Translations under genes and position numbers: made by a program
Shown here: in pieces, positions 43,618-55,290 of the stretch
How positions within the stretch are numbered: the first letter of the stretch is position 1
Layout: each line of letters starts with the position of its first letter
Assembly: GCA_030063045.1 (NCBI GenBank)
Contig: JAQSEB010000065.1
Coordinates: 434,001 to 498,000 of the forward strand
Direction of reading: 5' to 3'
Length of the DNA stretch: 64,000 nucleotides
Source of the DNA: Pratylenchus scribneri
Taxonomy: Eukaryota > Nematoda > Chromadorea > Rhabditida > Pratylenchidae
The notes under the pieces: generated by a model
The model's database searches: none
Told to the model about the DNA's origin: nothing
What the model saw: the letters and a program-made list of their open reading frames with translations, nothing else

Positions 43618-43815
43618 TATCCATTAATAAAGTCAAAAATTTTTGTTTAAATATGATCATCTATAATTTAATAAGCACATCTACCCGCATAATTTAATAA
43701 TCAACTCTTAATGATAAATGAGGGAAGAAGCTTAGGACTCCAAAAAAAAATTCCCGTTTATTATTTTTTTATTGTATGTGAAAATTTTTCAAATAAAACA
43801 CCCTGATAATCTCTA

Positions 43816-45543
43816 TTACCAAGATGAAATTTGCTTGACACCATGCTTTGCTGCACATTCATGCAAAAAGTCTGGAACACTTTTTAGATTTTCCTTTTCC
43901 ACTTCCATTTCACTATTATTAGTTTCCGCCATATTCGGTTCAAGCAATTGACGAAACATTGACTGTAAATATTTTAAGAATATTAATTAATTAATTAATA
44001 ATTAATTAATTAATATTTTAAAAATTCGAATTCTCTAAATTTTGGCAAACATTGTTTTTTTTTTCAATAAAATGTCAAAAAATTAGAATAATTTTTATTG
44101 GCAAAATAAATTGCATCAATCATATACTTCATTCAAACCTCTTTAAAATATCAAAAATTCATTTAGAATGCCAAAAAAAATTTTGAAAAAATTTTAAAAA
44201 ATTTTTAAAAAAATAAAAAGAAATTTGCTAATTTTAAAATTGGGTTATTCCACTAGAATTAAGTATGTAGAATATATTGGCAAAATAAATTGTATCAATC
44301 ATATACTTCAAACCTCTTTAAAATATCAAAAATTCATTAAGGAAGTCAAAAAAAAAGTTTGAAATAATTTTTAAAAAATTTTTAGTTCTTATTTTTGACA
44401 TGAATTTTTCGATGAGAGGGCTTAAAATAGAGACGGGGCTTAAAATTGGAATAAATACGGTATGCTAAAGAAATATGGCCATTATTATGATAGCAGCATA
44501 CAAAACTTTATATTAATTAAAATTTTTTTCTAAATAATTATTAATAATATTAAATTTAAAAGAAAATTTCAAAATTAAGAAAAATTTTGCGAATTCAATT
44601 TTTAAATAACCGTATAAATTTGTGCAATTTTCTGTTGTTGTGTTTGCCAAAAAATTGGATCAAAAAATTGGCCAATTTTTTCACGGAGAGCCAATGGCAA
44701 ATCTTCAAAATTGAACCAGCCAGGATTCAAGCCCCAACGCCAGCCGCTGAAGGCGATGAGTAGGCCAAGGGATTGGGCCTTGGCCAGACTATTTATGAAG
44801 TCTGGTGCTGCGTTATATAATTTTTAATTAAAAATTATTATTCTATATTTTAATTGTTTTATTTTTATCTGTTTTCGGTCATGGTACAATTTTGACTAGA
44901 TCATTATTAATTAATTTAATAAAATTATATCTTAATTCATTTATTAATTAATAGTCATTTTATTTTGATTATTCAATGGTTTATTAATCAATATTCTGAA
45001 CTCTGAAGTGTAAAAATTTGGCTAAAAATTCAAAATAGTTTCCATGTTTTTGTTCATATAACTTGGCCCATAATCCTTTGTTTTTCATTAAATCTTTGAA
45101 TAACAATATAATGGGTAATTCGGATTAATATAAATTAAAGATGATCCTCTTTTAATGCATTTATATTTATCCGATATATATTCGCCAAAATTTAAATGGT
45201 CTGAATCTGAACTTTCTGAATGTTGCATTTTTCTTTTCATTTTAATGAATAAATTTAAATGATATTTACAATTGTTTTCTGCATTCACATCGCAATATCT
45301 CCGTCGCAATGTTTCTTTCATCAATCGCAATCGCTGTCTTTGAAAAAATAATCGGCTTGAGAAGGAACATGCACTTTTGATATCCGGAAATTCGGTCTAT
45401 AAAGGGGGTGGTGGTCATTTTAAAGAATAATATTAAATTAAATTATGTACCATTAAACTTCCAGTATAATCGAGAATTGCTTTCCATGTTGTTCTTCGAT
45501 GATTTAGCAGCTTCAATTCAAACAAATTTGATGCCAATTCCAT
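43816..45543 (-). CDS. Unknown protein, 187 residues (4 exons)
   Basis: Exons 45543-45451, 45396-45270, 44807-44611 and 43962-43816 join in phase (0, 1, 0) with GT-AG borders. The start ATG gives MELASNLFELKLLNHRRTTW; an acceptor-like CAAG three bases upstream leaves open that an earlier exon exists. Exon 2 is basic (RQRLRLMKETLRRRYC), exon 3 is aromatic (FSGWRWGLNPGWFNFEDLPL, QFFDPIFWQTQQQ) and exon 4 is acidic, ending VKQISSW. No signal peptide or membrane segment. I do not recognise the family. Consistent phase across four exons makes the model likely. Confidence 0.65.
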
Positions 45544-46268
45544 TTCCTTGTTAATAAATGTTTATTTCTTTCTTCATTTTTCCATGTTACGCAACCGAAT
45601 TTATTAAATTTTTCTAATGAATATTAGCCATTAAATTCGTCAAAATTTGTCACTATTGTTCAGCCTTGCTGATTGGGATGGATTAATTAATTAAGAATTA
45701 GCGTGGATTTGATTGAAATTGGCAGAATTATAACTAAAAAAACAGCAAAATATGTCAAATCGGACAGTTTTGATTCTTTGATTTTTTGGCTATAAAACTT
45801 TTGCAATTTTCGATTTTTAGCTATAACATTTCTTGGCCAATTATGTTTTGATCCAATCTGCTTGTTATCAAATTGCTCTCTAGGAAGAAAGAACCTAATC
45901 TAGTGGCATAAAAGATTAATTAAATAATGTAAGATTACTGAAATATTAGCCAATTTAAAATTTGGTAGTCGTCTATGTTCCGTTTTCATAATTGTTGTTC
46001 AATGTCGGTTTTAAAAGGATGCTGGTTTTAAAACTTGGTTTTTTTTTGTTTTTTTTAATGCTAATTTTTTATTTTGATTTCCCTTTTTGCGATTAGTTTG
46101 AGCAAAAATTCCAAATTTAGATTTTGGTTCCATCGATTTTCTCACAGATCAAACAGATATCGACTTTGGGACCAATCCCCTTGATTTCATGTTCGATTGA
46201 TAAATTCTTTTGGAATTCGTTTTTCCCTAATTCATATTCAAATCATCTAACTTGGTCTCCATTCGCAT

Positions 46269-46478
46269 TTAGCATTCCAGGATTTGCCTAGGATCATTTG
46301 CGGCCAGTGATGCCTCCATTTCTAGCAAGACCAAATTTTTCCCATACCTTTCGCTGTGCGTTGATAAGAGACGAATTCTCTCTGCTAAACCATCCAATCG
46401 AGAATGTGAAGTATTCAAAATTTCGTCAAATAGTTGTGGTGGTAACAATAATTTATTGTTTTGTTGATATTTATCCAT
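46269..46478 (-). CDS. Small open frame or first exon, 69 residues
   Basis: ATG at 46478 opens a frame of ordinary amino-acid composition (MDKYQQNNKLLLPPQLFDEI, RLDGLAERIRLLSTHSERYG, LLEMEASLAANDP) that is largely helical and ends in TAA at 46269. An internal AAAG|GTATGG (near 46365) is a good donor, so it might instead be exon 1 of a gene continuing leftwards, but its phase does not fit the exon at 45546. Loosely reminiscent of small coiled-coil lysosome-positioning proteins; not claimed. Confidence 0.4.
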   Translation of the reverse strand: MDKYQQNNKLLLPPQLFDEILNTSHSRLDGLAERIRLLSTHSERYGKNLVLLEMEASLAANDPRQILEC

Positions 46479-47295
46479 TTAAATAATTTAAATACAAAAC
46501 TAAATATTTGTTCAACAGAAAATACAATTTAATTTATTTATTTAGAAATCTATTAAAATATTATTTAGAAAGTTAAGTTGAGAGGTCTAAAATTGAATTA
46601 GATTTTCAAAAAAAAAATCATGTAAAATTCCATTTTCAAGCATATTTTATTAATTGGGAATAAAATTGATGTTAAATGCTAATTGTTCTATTTCTAATTC
46701 TAAAATAATTGTTGGAAATTAAATTAAAACTCGCGATCCATTTATTCAAGAGTCATTTTTGTCCAAAATAAAATCTTTCAATCTGAAACCTAATTCTAAT
46801 CTATAGATATTAATCTCTTAAAATAGGCTTTATTTAAGGTCAAATTTTGAATTGTGATAGAAGGCCTATTATTGTTTAAGTTTTTTGCACATTACAAAAA
46901 TTATCAAAAAACAAAATGCCCTATTTGGATAAAGTGACGGAAAAAAATTGCGCAGTTTGGATTTTAAAGCAACTCAACTCATCAGTCACCATCTATCTAT
47001 AAAAGAGTGAGAGTTATCCAATAATTTTAATTTATGATCATTATTCAATTCATTAAAAATGTGGATTTCATATTTTATGGGTTAAAAAATTTGCAACTCA
47101 TGAAAATATTTCCAAATTTTTTTTATTTATGTGAACAATTTTAATTCGAAATTATTAATTGAATTATTCAAAAAATATATATTGAACATTTTAATTGAAA
47201 TAATTTAAAATGGTCTAAAATTCTCGTAAAAAATATTTTATTCAAATATAAAAAATTTGTCATTAAAATATACAAAAATATTTTAAATATTTCAT
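46479..47295. other. No gene seen
   Basis: AT-rich intergenic sequence with only short chance frames. Confidence 0.45.
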
Positions 47296-48154
47296 TCAAA
47301 CAATCATCGATCCATTCGGACGAATTCCAGCAAAAATTTCCCTCGTTCCATTTGATGTGTCCAATTTATTTTTGGCCAAACTCAGCCGCGCTGTGCCCTC
47401 CATGAAACTCACTCGCTTTAAAGAAATTTTCAGAAAATTATTTTAATCTTAAAATAAAAATATTTAAAAGTTTTATTATATTAAATGAGCCAATTTAAAA
47501 ATGCATAAAATAAAAATATTTATAAATGGAAGGAAAATTGAGGGAATTGAAATTGTCAAATATCTTATTTTCCCTATTAGAAGCCCACTCTCTAATAGAA
47601 GTACGTACACCCTCGACTTTTTTGAAAAAAATTTTTGTGACATTTTTAGTTCCATTCGGCTCTATAAAATAAGCCATGATTTGTTCAAAAAAGTCGACAG
47701 ATAACAATGCTAGATCCCAAATTTTGCCTATTTTAGGGAATTAGAAAATTATAAGTCCGTTGGCTTCTAATAGAACAAATACGGTAGTTTTGGGTATGAT
47801 TGGATGTTTAAGTTTTCGTATTAAAATTTCTCAATACAAAATTTAAAGTGAATTGTTATAAAAAAAATTCTAATTAAATGGTCAAAAATTTGTTGTCCAA
47901 TTTTAGATGTGAAATTTTAATTTAAATATAAAAATAGTAGAATGAATTTCCTATAAAAGCCTAGAAGTACCTTTTGAACTTCAGCCCTTAGGCATTTTGC
48001 ATATTTTCGGCTTCGCCATCGTCGAATTGTGCATCTGAGCATCCATTTTGCGGTCAGCATCAAAATGATGAGCATCAAAATTGTGGCCGTCCCAATGCCC
48101 ACCATTGGCTCATAATTTTGGTAGAAATCAGCAGAAGATTTTTCCGGATTGTAA
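47296..48154 (-). CDS. Single-pass membrane protein, C-terminal exons
   Basis: Two exons, 48154-47971 and 47415-47296, join in phase and end in TGA. Just after an extracellular-type stretch (YNPEKSSADFYQNYEP) comes a membrane segment (GTATILMLIILMLTAKWML) followed at once by a strongly basic stop-transfer (RCTIRRWRSRKYAK), then a cytosolic tail ending IRPNGSMIV. The 5' part is missing: the exon at 48154 needs an incoming phase of 2. Possible upstream exons are near 48280-48385 and 48567-48640 (minus, EKRPCQPFCKAPDKRDFQRH), but junctions could not be fixed. Product unknown. Confidence 0.6.
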
Positions 48155-49299
48155 CTAAAATGGGAAAAAAACTTAGTTTTTATTTAAAAATATTAAAAAA
48201 AAATTTCAAAAATTATTCTTAAAAATTTTAATTAATTTATACCAAAAAATTAATCTTATATTTCATTTTTTGTTGCCGAAAGCCATTATCCCAAAAATGG
48301 AAAAGTCGAAAATTGTGAGGATGCATTTTTGTCCCAATACCACTATTTCTTTGTCAAATGTCAGTAATTCAATAGCAAAAATTATTGGAAAAAAATGAAA
48401 TAAAAATTTATTTGGGTACGAAAATCGGTTGTATAAAAATTTTTGATTCCAATCTTAATTTTAAAGAAATGTTTATTAAATATTTTCTGCTTTTTATTTT
48501 TTTAATATTTTATTTAAATAGATTTTATTTAACTTTTATTATGGTCAAAAACATGCCTTTGGAAATCCCTCTTGTCCGGTGCTTTGCAAAATGGTTGGCA
48601 AGGACGCTTTTCATAGAGCATTTTATTGTATAATCTGTAATAATTAAATTATCGATTAATAAATAATTTAATATTTTATTAAAAATTGTAAAAATTTTGT
48701 AAAAATTTGTTTAAAAATTCAAAAAAAATATTCTCAATTTTTTTTTGTATTTCATAGAAAAGTACCATCGAACGAATATAGCCAATTTTTGGGCCATCCA
48801 ACAAAAATCCCTTAGGAATTTAGCCGCAAACTTTTACATCAAATTTGGAGCGAATTAGTCTATCTAATTCGAACTAAAATTGAGAAAAAAAAACATTTTT
48901 CGTCATTCAATCGGAGACATAAAAAATGCGCATTTTATTTATGATCCAAAAATAAATGCAAATTAAAACAATGGAAGAATTATGTATTTTTTCTAAATAT
49001 TCGCGTGTAATATATTTAATTTGAAAAATGATAATTCTGATTTTTTGAGAGTCTTTCATTTTTGAGTTATTTAAATTTGGATTAAAATTTCTTGAATGAT
49101 CATATTTAGCAAAAAATAACCAAATTCTCGATTTCTTGGGACTTTTCACCACTTGGCCATAATTTTATGGCCAAATTTTTAAAATATTTTGATAACAAAA
49201 AAGAGGATTTGATTGCCATGTTCTCATAAAATTTATAGCATGAAAAAATTGTGGAATGCAAGGAATGTGCTTCCTTACTCCATGGACCATGAAGAAGCC
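48155..49299. other. Probable upstream exons or intergenic, unresolved
   Basis: 48567-48640 (minus) follows a good acceptor (ATTACAG) and encodes a Cys-containing segment that could belong to the membrane protein at 47296-48154. The rest is AT-rich with no clear exon. Confidence 0.35.
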
Positions 49300-49499
49300 A
49301 TCACCACAAATTGAAGAGAAGGCAAAAAAAATTGAAATGAGTGAAAATTGTGTTGTTGGGGTGGGAAAGTGAAGTGGGACAAACTAATCCCCCATTTTCC
49401 TCCCTTTTCCATTTTCCCTCATCTTGACAAAAACAGCCGGCGGCCGAAGTCATTTTCCACCCCTTCCCACAATCCAATCCAAATGACGGCTTTTCCTCC

Positions 49500-49945
49500 A
49501 CCATTTCCAATTGGCTTCTTCTCTTCCTCCTCAATGCCAATTGCTTTTGGCTTCCTCTCCCAGCACCCATCCATTGAATGAAAAGCCCATTTGTCCATTG
49601 GGCCACAAAGGCCAGAGGTATGGGAAAATTGGGCTGCTGAAGGCAAAATAAGGAAGGCAACCAAAACCATTTTTCCCCGACAATTTTGTATGAATTGATT
49701 CAGTTTTGCGGAATTTAAAACTAAAATAATGGAAATTTAATTGAATAATTTGCGATTAACAAAAATAAAATAAAAATGCGAAGGCGGCTTTCTCCTTCCC
49801 ATAAATTCCAATTGGCTTCTTCTCTTCCTCCTCAATACTAATTGCCATTGGCTTCCATTCAATGAAAAGCCCATTTACTCATCGGGACATAATGGCAAAA
49901 GGGATAGGAAAATTGGTCTGAACTCTTGACTGAAGCAAAGGCAAA
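49500..49945. repeat. Direct repeat, ~300-bp offset
   Basis: TCCAATTGGCTTCTTCTCTT...TTGAATGAAAAGCCCATTT at 49507-49595 recurs at 49807-49875, and both are followed by related GGGA.A.AATGGC...GGGATAGGAAAATTGG tails. It lies just 3' of the minus-strand gene ending at 50030. Not coding. Confidence 0.7.
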
Positions 49946-50029
49946 ATAACGAATGCAACCAAAATCAATTTTAGTGACAATTTTGTATGAAACAAATAAA
50001 AAATTTAATAGAATAATTTGCGATATTCA

Positions 50030-52023
50030 TCATTCCGCACCAGGCCGTCGCATTCGAATGGCCTCACGAAGAATTGTTTGCCGCGACATTGTTTCTCGAT
50101 TTGTTGGCAAAATTTGTGAAGGAGGCGACGCTGCGCGCGCACTCCAATGTTCACCAAATGCCATCGATTCAGGCGATGGACTGCCGGTGGCCGCAGCAGC
50201 CGATGGGGGAATGTGACCTACAATTTTTTATTTTTTAATCATGGACAGTTATTTGTTGTATTTTTAAATAAATTAATTAATCTTTTAAAATTGCAATAAA
50301 GATATTTCTGGACCGACCATATTTTAATTTTACTCTAGCCGGTCCCGGATAAGCTTGAATGAGCTTGAAAAAAATAGCTCAAAATTGTTGGTTTATAACA
50401 GGAAAATTCAATCAATTTGTTGATAATTTTTAAAATAATTTTCTATTTTAAAATGGAAATAAGGATATTTCTGAAACGATTAGATGGCCCAAATAAATTT
50501 AATTAATGTAATACTGAATGAAAAAATGTAATTACAAAATTATTTTTTTCCTATATTTATTTATGGATCTGATTTTTAAAGTAAAAATTGCTGTTTTTAA
50601 TTGGAAAAATTCATTATAATATAAAAATTATTAATTAAAATTATTTTAATTTACTATCAAATTGATAATTATTAATCCAATAATGCCTAATAAGAGCTTT
50701 CCCTATTCATCTTACTGCTGCTGCCTCCCACTTTTTTCTCAAATCATTCGTCAATCCTATCAATCATCAAATATTGCTCCAAGCTACCTTTTAAACCTGC
50801 CCTAATTTTCAATGTTCAATTTTCTCATCAGCTATGTACTGCCTATTCCCGCACAGATAAAGAAAAGGTTCTTTCCCTCAAATTCCTATTTCGTATTTCG
50901 GGCAAGTGGGGGCTTTGGCCCACGGCCAGAGCTGTGTCTAGCTCCGACTTAAGCTCCGGCTCCGGTTCCGCTCCGGAGCTGGAGCTAAAAATTTGAAAGG
51001 TCGGAGCTCGGAGCCGGAGCTAAGAATTATGAAAAGCACAGCTCTGCCCACGACTAATAAGGCCCAGGACGAGAGAGTCTAGCTCCCATTCTCGCCTCGA
51101 ACAACTTTAGCACTATATTAAGACTAATAAATTATAAATTTTACTGACGAAAATATTCAGTCGTTGTTTTTGTTTCCCAAAAATCTTCGCCTTCTTCCAC
51201 CACCGTTCGTAGATTTCCCTGTCGTTGAGGTTGTGCTGTTGGTGGTGGCATTTCCATTTCCCTGGGCAATTTTTGAAGGGAATATTCATGCAAAAATTTT
51301 CGCTCCATTTCAGGGTCATCGACAAAGAATGTAGCCTTCTTGAAAGGGAATATAAATATAATTTTAATTTAAATAATTTAAATTTTAGAAAAATTTTAGG
51401 AATTCATATTTCACATTATTTGTGATGGAACCGAAATTTGCTCACAGCAGAAATTTTATGATCAAATCAAATAAAAAAAGATTGAAATTTAGCATTGTTA
51501 CCATTTTATAACAATTATAGGAAATTGTAGAGTAAAATGAATTAAAGAATTAGAAATTGGAAAAAAGTTATGTCAAAAAATAAAAAAAAAATGTAAAATT
51601 TTTGTTTTTTGGTGATCATTTATTTTTATTTTTTTTTTATTATTTAAAATGCTCTACTGAATGAACTAAATTGTATAAAATTTTACTACATGCTTGAAAG
51701 ATTAAAAGATATTGGAATGGAAATGGTCATCAAAATTCAATAATTCATATTTTTCACTGTTTAATAATTCATGAATTTATTCGAAATAAAATTTGTATAA
51801 ATTTAAAAATTATATAATTTTTTTTTCTGAAATATATCTTTAGATTTATTTTAAAAAAAACTAAATATTTTTTTTTGCTTACAGTTTGAGTCATGGAAAT
51901 CAATTGGCCTCGAGGCGTTCGTCGTTCTTCCGTTATGAAAATAATTTTTCTTAGGCTCGAAGGCTGGCAATGATGAAACGGTTCATCGGGAAGACGTTCA
52001 TAATAAAATGGGAATTTTGACAT
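50030..52023 (-). CDS. Unknown protein, 172 residues (3 exons)
   Basis: Exons 52023-51883, 51338-51149 and 50217-50030 join in phase (0, 1) with GT-AG borders. It starts MSKFPFYYERLPDEPFHHCQ and has no signal peptide or membrane segment. The middle exon has VDDPEMERKFLHEYSLQKLP followed by a Pro/Gln stretch (MPPPTAQPQRQG). The last exon is Ala/Ser/Pro-rich (IPPSAAAATGSPSPES) and ends basic (AIRMRRPGAE). The exon 2 donor that keeps frame is C|GTCAGT. Exon 3 has clearly higher GC than its surroundings. Family not recognised; the composition suggests a partly disordered intracellular protein. Confidence 0.7.
50927..51046. mobile_element. 120-bp MITE, TSD CCCACG(G/A)C
   Basis: The ends CAGAGCTGTG / CACAGCTCTG are flanked by CCCACGGC (50919-50926) and CCCACGAC (51047-51054), one mismatch. 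The interior repeats GCTCCGGCTCCGG/CCGGAGC and folds on itself. It lies in intron 2 of the 50030-52023 gene. The CAGAG ends and 8-bp duplication match the larger element at 52651. Confidence 0.8.
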
Positions 52024-52650
52024 TGATGAATTAAAATTAATAAATAGAATTATTATTTTTTTTATTCAATTCTAGAAAATTTTAAATTTTAAAAACGGAT
52101 TATAGGCGTAAAATTAGTGCAATTCTTGAATTTTGTAAAGCTAAAATTTATTAAAGATTTTAATTGTTTTTAGACTCACTTTTTAGATGAACCTTTATCC
52201 TTTACCCTACGAAATGTATCTAATTTCAAACTTATTTTTGCCATTTAGAAATAAATAAAAAAGTGCGCTTATAATTTAGCCTTTCTAGGCAATTGTAGAA
52301 ATGTCTCTATCGAGATAATTATTTTGCTTAAATTGGAATATTCACTGATAAATGAATTTGGATAAATTTAAGCTCAAATTTTATCTGATTTATTGACACA
52401 ATTTAATTTTTTGGAAATTTTTTCATTTTACTGAAAGTTTTTTTAATGTTCTTTTTAGGAAAATTTTTTTTATTAAAAAGTAGGAAAGTTTCATTTACAA
52501 AGTTTTAGTTTTTTTTTTTAAATTCAAAACAAAGTTTTCTGTGAATAAAAATAATAAAATGCTGCAATTTTTAGCCCAGCATTAATAAAAAAAAATATTT
52601 TCCTTGAATGGCCTCCCTTCCATATTTAATTACCTCGATTCAATCACATA

Positions 52651-53835
52651 CAGAGATTGGTATAGCTATAGGAAAAAGTAGAGTATAGGTGATTCTATAC
52701 CTATACCTATAGCTATAGCTTCCTATACCTATACTCTACCTAAGGCCAGCTAAAGGTAGATGTAGAGTAGAGCAAAAAATTTCCAGCTAAAGATAGAGGT
52801 GTTTTCCTATACTTTTTCCTATACCTATAGCTTCTTTCTATACCCAAAAATTTAGGAGAATTTCCTTAATTTTTCATATTTTTTTCTGTCATTTTGTAAT
52901 TTTTTTTTCGGAAATTTTTCACTGCGAGGCCATTATGGCCAGAATTTTTCGCTACCGCGGGAATTTTTAGCCAAATTTTTTGTTCAGGACCTCTTATGGC
53001 CAAATTTTTTTATTGCGTGATCATTTATGGCTTTTTTGCGAAGTTATTTATAGTAAATTTTTTTCACTCTGCAAATTTTTCGCTACATTACTAAAGAATT
53101 TCACAAGTGGATTTTCAGTAATCCGAACTTGGCTACCGAAAAGAAAAGGGGGTCATTTTAATATATGGTAGCAGAAATTGGAACATGTATGATATACCAT
53201 TCTACACTCCTCGTCGAGCTGAGTACGAATCTGTAACTATTTTCTGCCGGAGGTGCCTAGTAAAAATGTTACAATATGATAAAGAAACAAAAGATCCTCC
53301 TTTGGGTCAAAAAATTTCAAAAATTTTCATGTTTCAACCCATAGGGGTGACCCTTCATTTTTCCAAATTTCATCATATTTTTTCTAGACGCCTCCGGCAT
53401 AAAAATTTTGTAGATTCATAGTTCATACTCAGCTCGTCGAGAGGAATCGAATGATATATCATACATGTTCCAATTCCTGCTACCATATACTAAAGTAGAG
53501 CCAAAAAAGGGAACAAATTGTTCTGAACTTTTAAACCAGAAATCATTTATCCACATGACAAAGTAAATTTGATTAATTGTTACTCGATATAAATTTTGCA
53601 ATATTTATTACATTTATTGTCATTTTAAATTAAAGAAAAAATTTTTTACTAAAAATTGAAATTTTCGAAAAGGTATAGGAAAAGGTATAGGAAACTGCTA
53701 TACTCTACCTATACCTATACTCTACTCTACCTGCCAAAAAAAAAGTATAGGTAGATGTATAGGTAACTCTACCTGTGGTCAGGTATAGGTAGAGGTAGAG
53801 TATAGTTGGCAATTTCCCAAGTATACCAATCTCTG
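52651..53835. mobile_element. hAT-like element with TATACC arrays, TSD ATCACATA
   Basis: Perfect 8-bp duplications ATCACATA (52643-52650, 53836-53843) enclose 1185 bp with inverted ends CAGAGATTGGTATA. Both sub-terminal regions are runs of TATAGG/CCTATA hexamers in inverted orientation (52660-52850, 53670-53825), so the ends can pair extensively. A different fold-back (53163-53488) is nested in the middle. No transposase. Confidence 0.9.
53163..53488. mobile_element. Nested fold-back, core-motif family
   Basis: TATATGGTAGCAGAAATTGG pairs with CCAATTCCTGCTACCATATA, and ATGTATGATATACCATTC pairs with GAATGATATATCATACAT. Core words: CTCCTCGTCGAGCTGAGTAC (53206) and CTCAGCTCGTCGAGAGGAAT (53429). 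The inner arms CATAAAAATTTT and GGGTGACCCTTCA match the arms of 20190-20977. Confidence 0.8.
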
Positions 53836-54068
53836 ATCACATAGCGGCCAATAAGCGCTTTTCATGTTATCAATGGATTGGAAATGTGCAAATATTAAAT
53901 ATTTCCTGTCTTCCTTTATGTCTTGCGGGAAATTGTAAAAAGTAAAGGAAATTTTTTTTATTAACGAAATTACGAAAATCTTTTTTTTATTAAATATAAA
54001 ATAAATAAGGAAATGATCACCAAATAATGTAAAATATTGATCAGTTTAAAATTTAAATAATTATCAAT

Positions 54069-54690
54069 TTATAATTTTGTAATTATTATTTTAGCACTAC
54101 GTGTTTTTTTAAAGAAAGCCACGCCGATGCCGACAATGAGAACCAATAATGCAATGATGATTCCAATGAATGCAAAAGCCGTAAACTGCATTTGGGAAAA
54201 TTGTTCATTAAACTCAATATATTAATAAAATTTAGATAAAAAATGAAGTAATTCGAAATTTAAATTTTGACAAAATTGATCAAACACGAAATTTTTCCGA
54301 GGGATATTTTGGTTTTGACTATAAATTCAATTTTTTTTAGAAAATTAAAGCTATAATTTAGTCTAAATATGGAATGTTTTTATTTAATAATTTTTAGTTG
54401 AAATTTTGATTAGTGTATAAAATACAGACACCACCACCTCACTAATCTTTTTATAAAAAAAAGAAATAAAAAATATGGTAAGGTATTTTCCTTTTACATT
54501 TCCAATACAAATTTTTTAAATTTTCATTTCCCAATTTCACCTTCCAACATTCGTTTTCATGCATTTTCAGTTGCTGATCTGTGGAATTGTTGTGATTTTC
54601 CAATGTAGAATTAATATTATGTACTATTGTGGCCGATGATTCAATTTGGAAATGACTTCTTCTTTTGTTAATTTGGCTGTTTGTAGGAGC
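54069..54690 (-). CDS. Single-pass membrane protein (C-terminal exons), paralogue of 55291 gene
   Basis: Exons 54690-54541 and 54185-54069 join in phase 0 and end in TAA. The first encodes an ectodomain piece with N-glycosylation sequons (NST twice) ending in ENECWK. The second is a membrane segment (FIGIIIALLVLIVGIGVAFF) with a short KKTR tail. The intron falls right after Trp-Lys, exactly as in the plus-strand gene at 55291-56816 (GPWK | membrane segment | YKTRKN), which suggests the two are related. The 5' exons with signal peptide were not found in 54700-55200. Confidence 0.6.
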
Positions 54691-55271
54691 CTAATTTAAT
54701 TTATGTAGAAGATGATTTATTTATCTGTGTGAAAATTATTATTGTCTTGCTATTAATGAATAAAATTACAATTTTATAATAATGAAAGAAGAAAAAAATT
54801 AAAATAAAATTTAATAAGAATTTTTAATTTAACAAAGATTTAGGATTGCCGATCGCTTCATTTCATTTAAAAATTTTTTAAAAATATTTTTTTTATTTTC
54901 TTTTAATATTCTTGGTCGGTATAATATATATATGAATCATTAAATATTAAAAAATTTCCATTAAAAATCCAAATGTTTTTTGATTACAGTATAAATGTTG
55001 AATTATATTTTCTTCCTCTTCCTTTCATATTTCCATCATCCATTCCATGACTCAATAGTAAATTGTTGAATGGCAAAAATTTTGGCTACATTTCTATAAT
55101 GTCGAAAAATTATTAGGAATTTACCTTGGATCCTTGGAATGGAGATGAATATGTTTTTGTTGAGTAATATCCAAAAATAAGGTGAACGAATAAAAAAGTA
55201 CGTTACCTTTTTTTGTTTAAATGTTGCCTCATTTTTCTAAAATATAAATTTCCAATCCAATTTGAAATAAA

Positions 55272-55277
55272 TTTTAG
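55272..55277 (+). promoter_or_regulatory. Possible trans-splice acceptor (TTTTAG)
   Basis: TTTTAG ends 13 bp before the start codon at 55291, which would give a very short 5' leader as usual for trans-spliced nematode genes. Inference. Confidence 0.3.
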
Positions 55278-55290
55278 AAAAAAATTAAAA

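Noticed and set aside
49301..49660. 119-residue minus-strand frame
   Set aside because: Open in three frames at once and part of a non-coding direct duplication (49507/49807).
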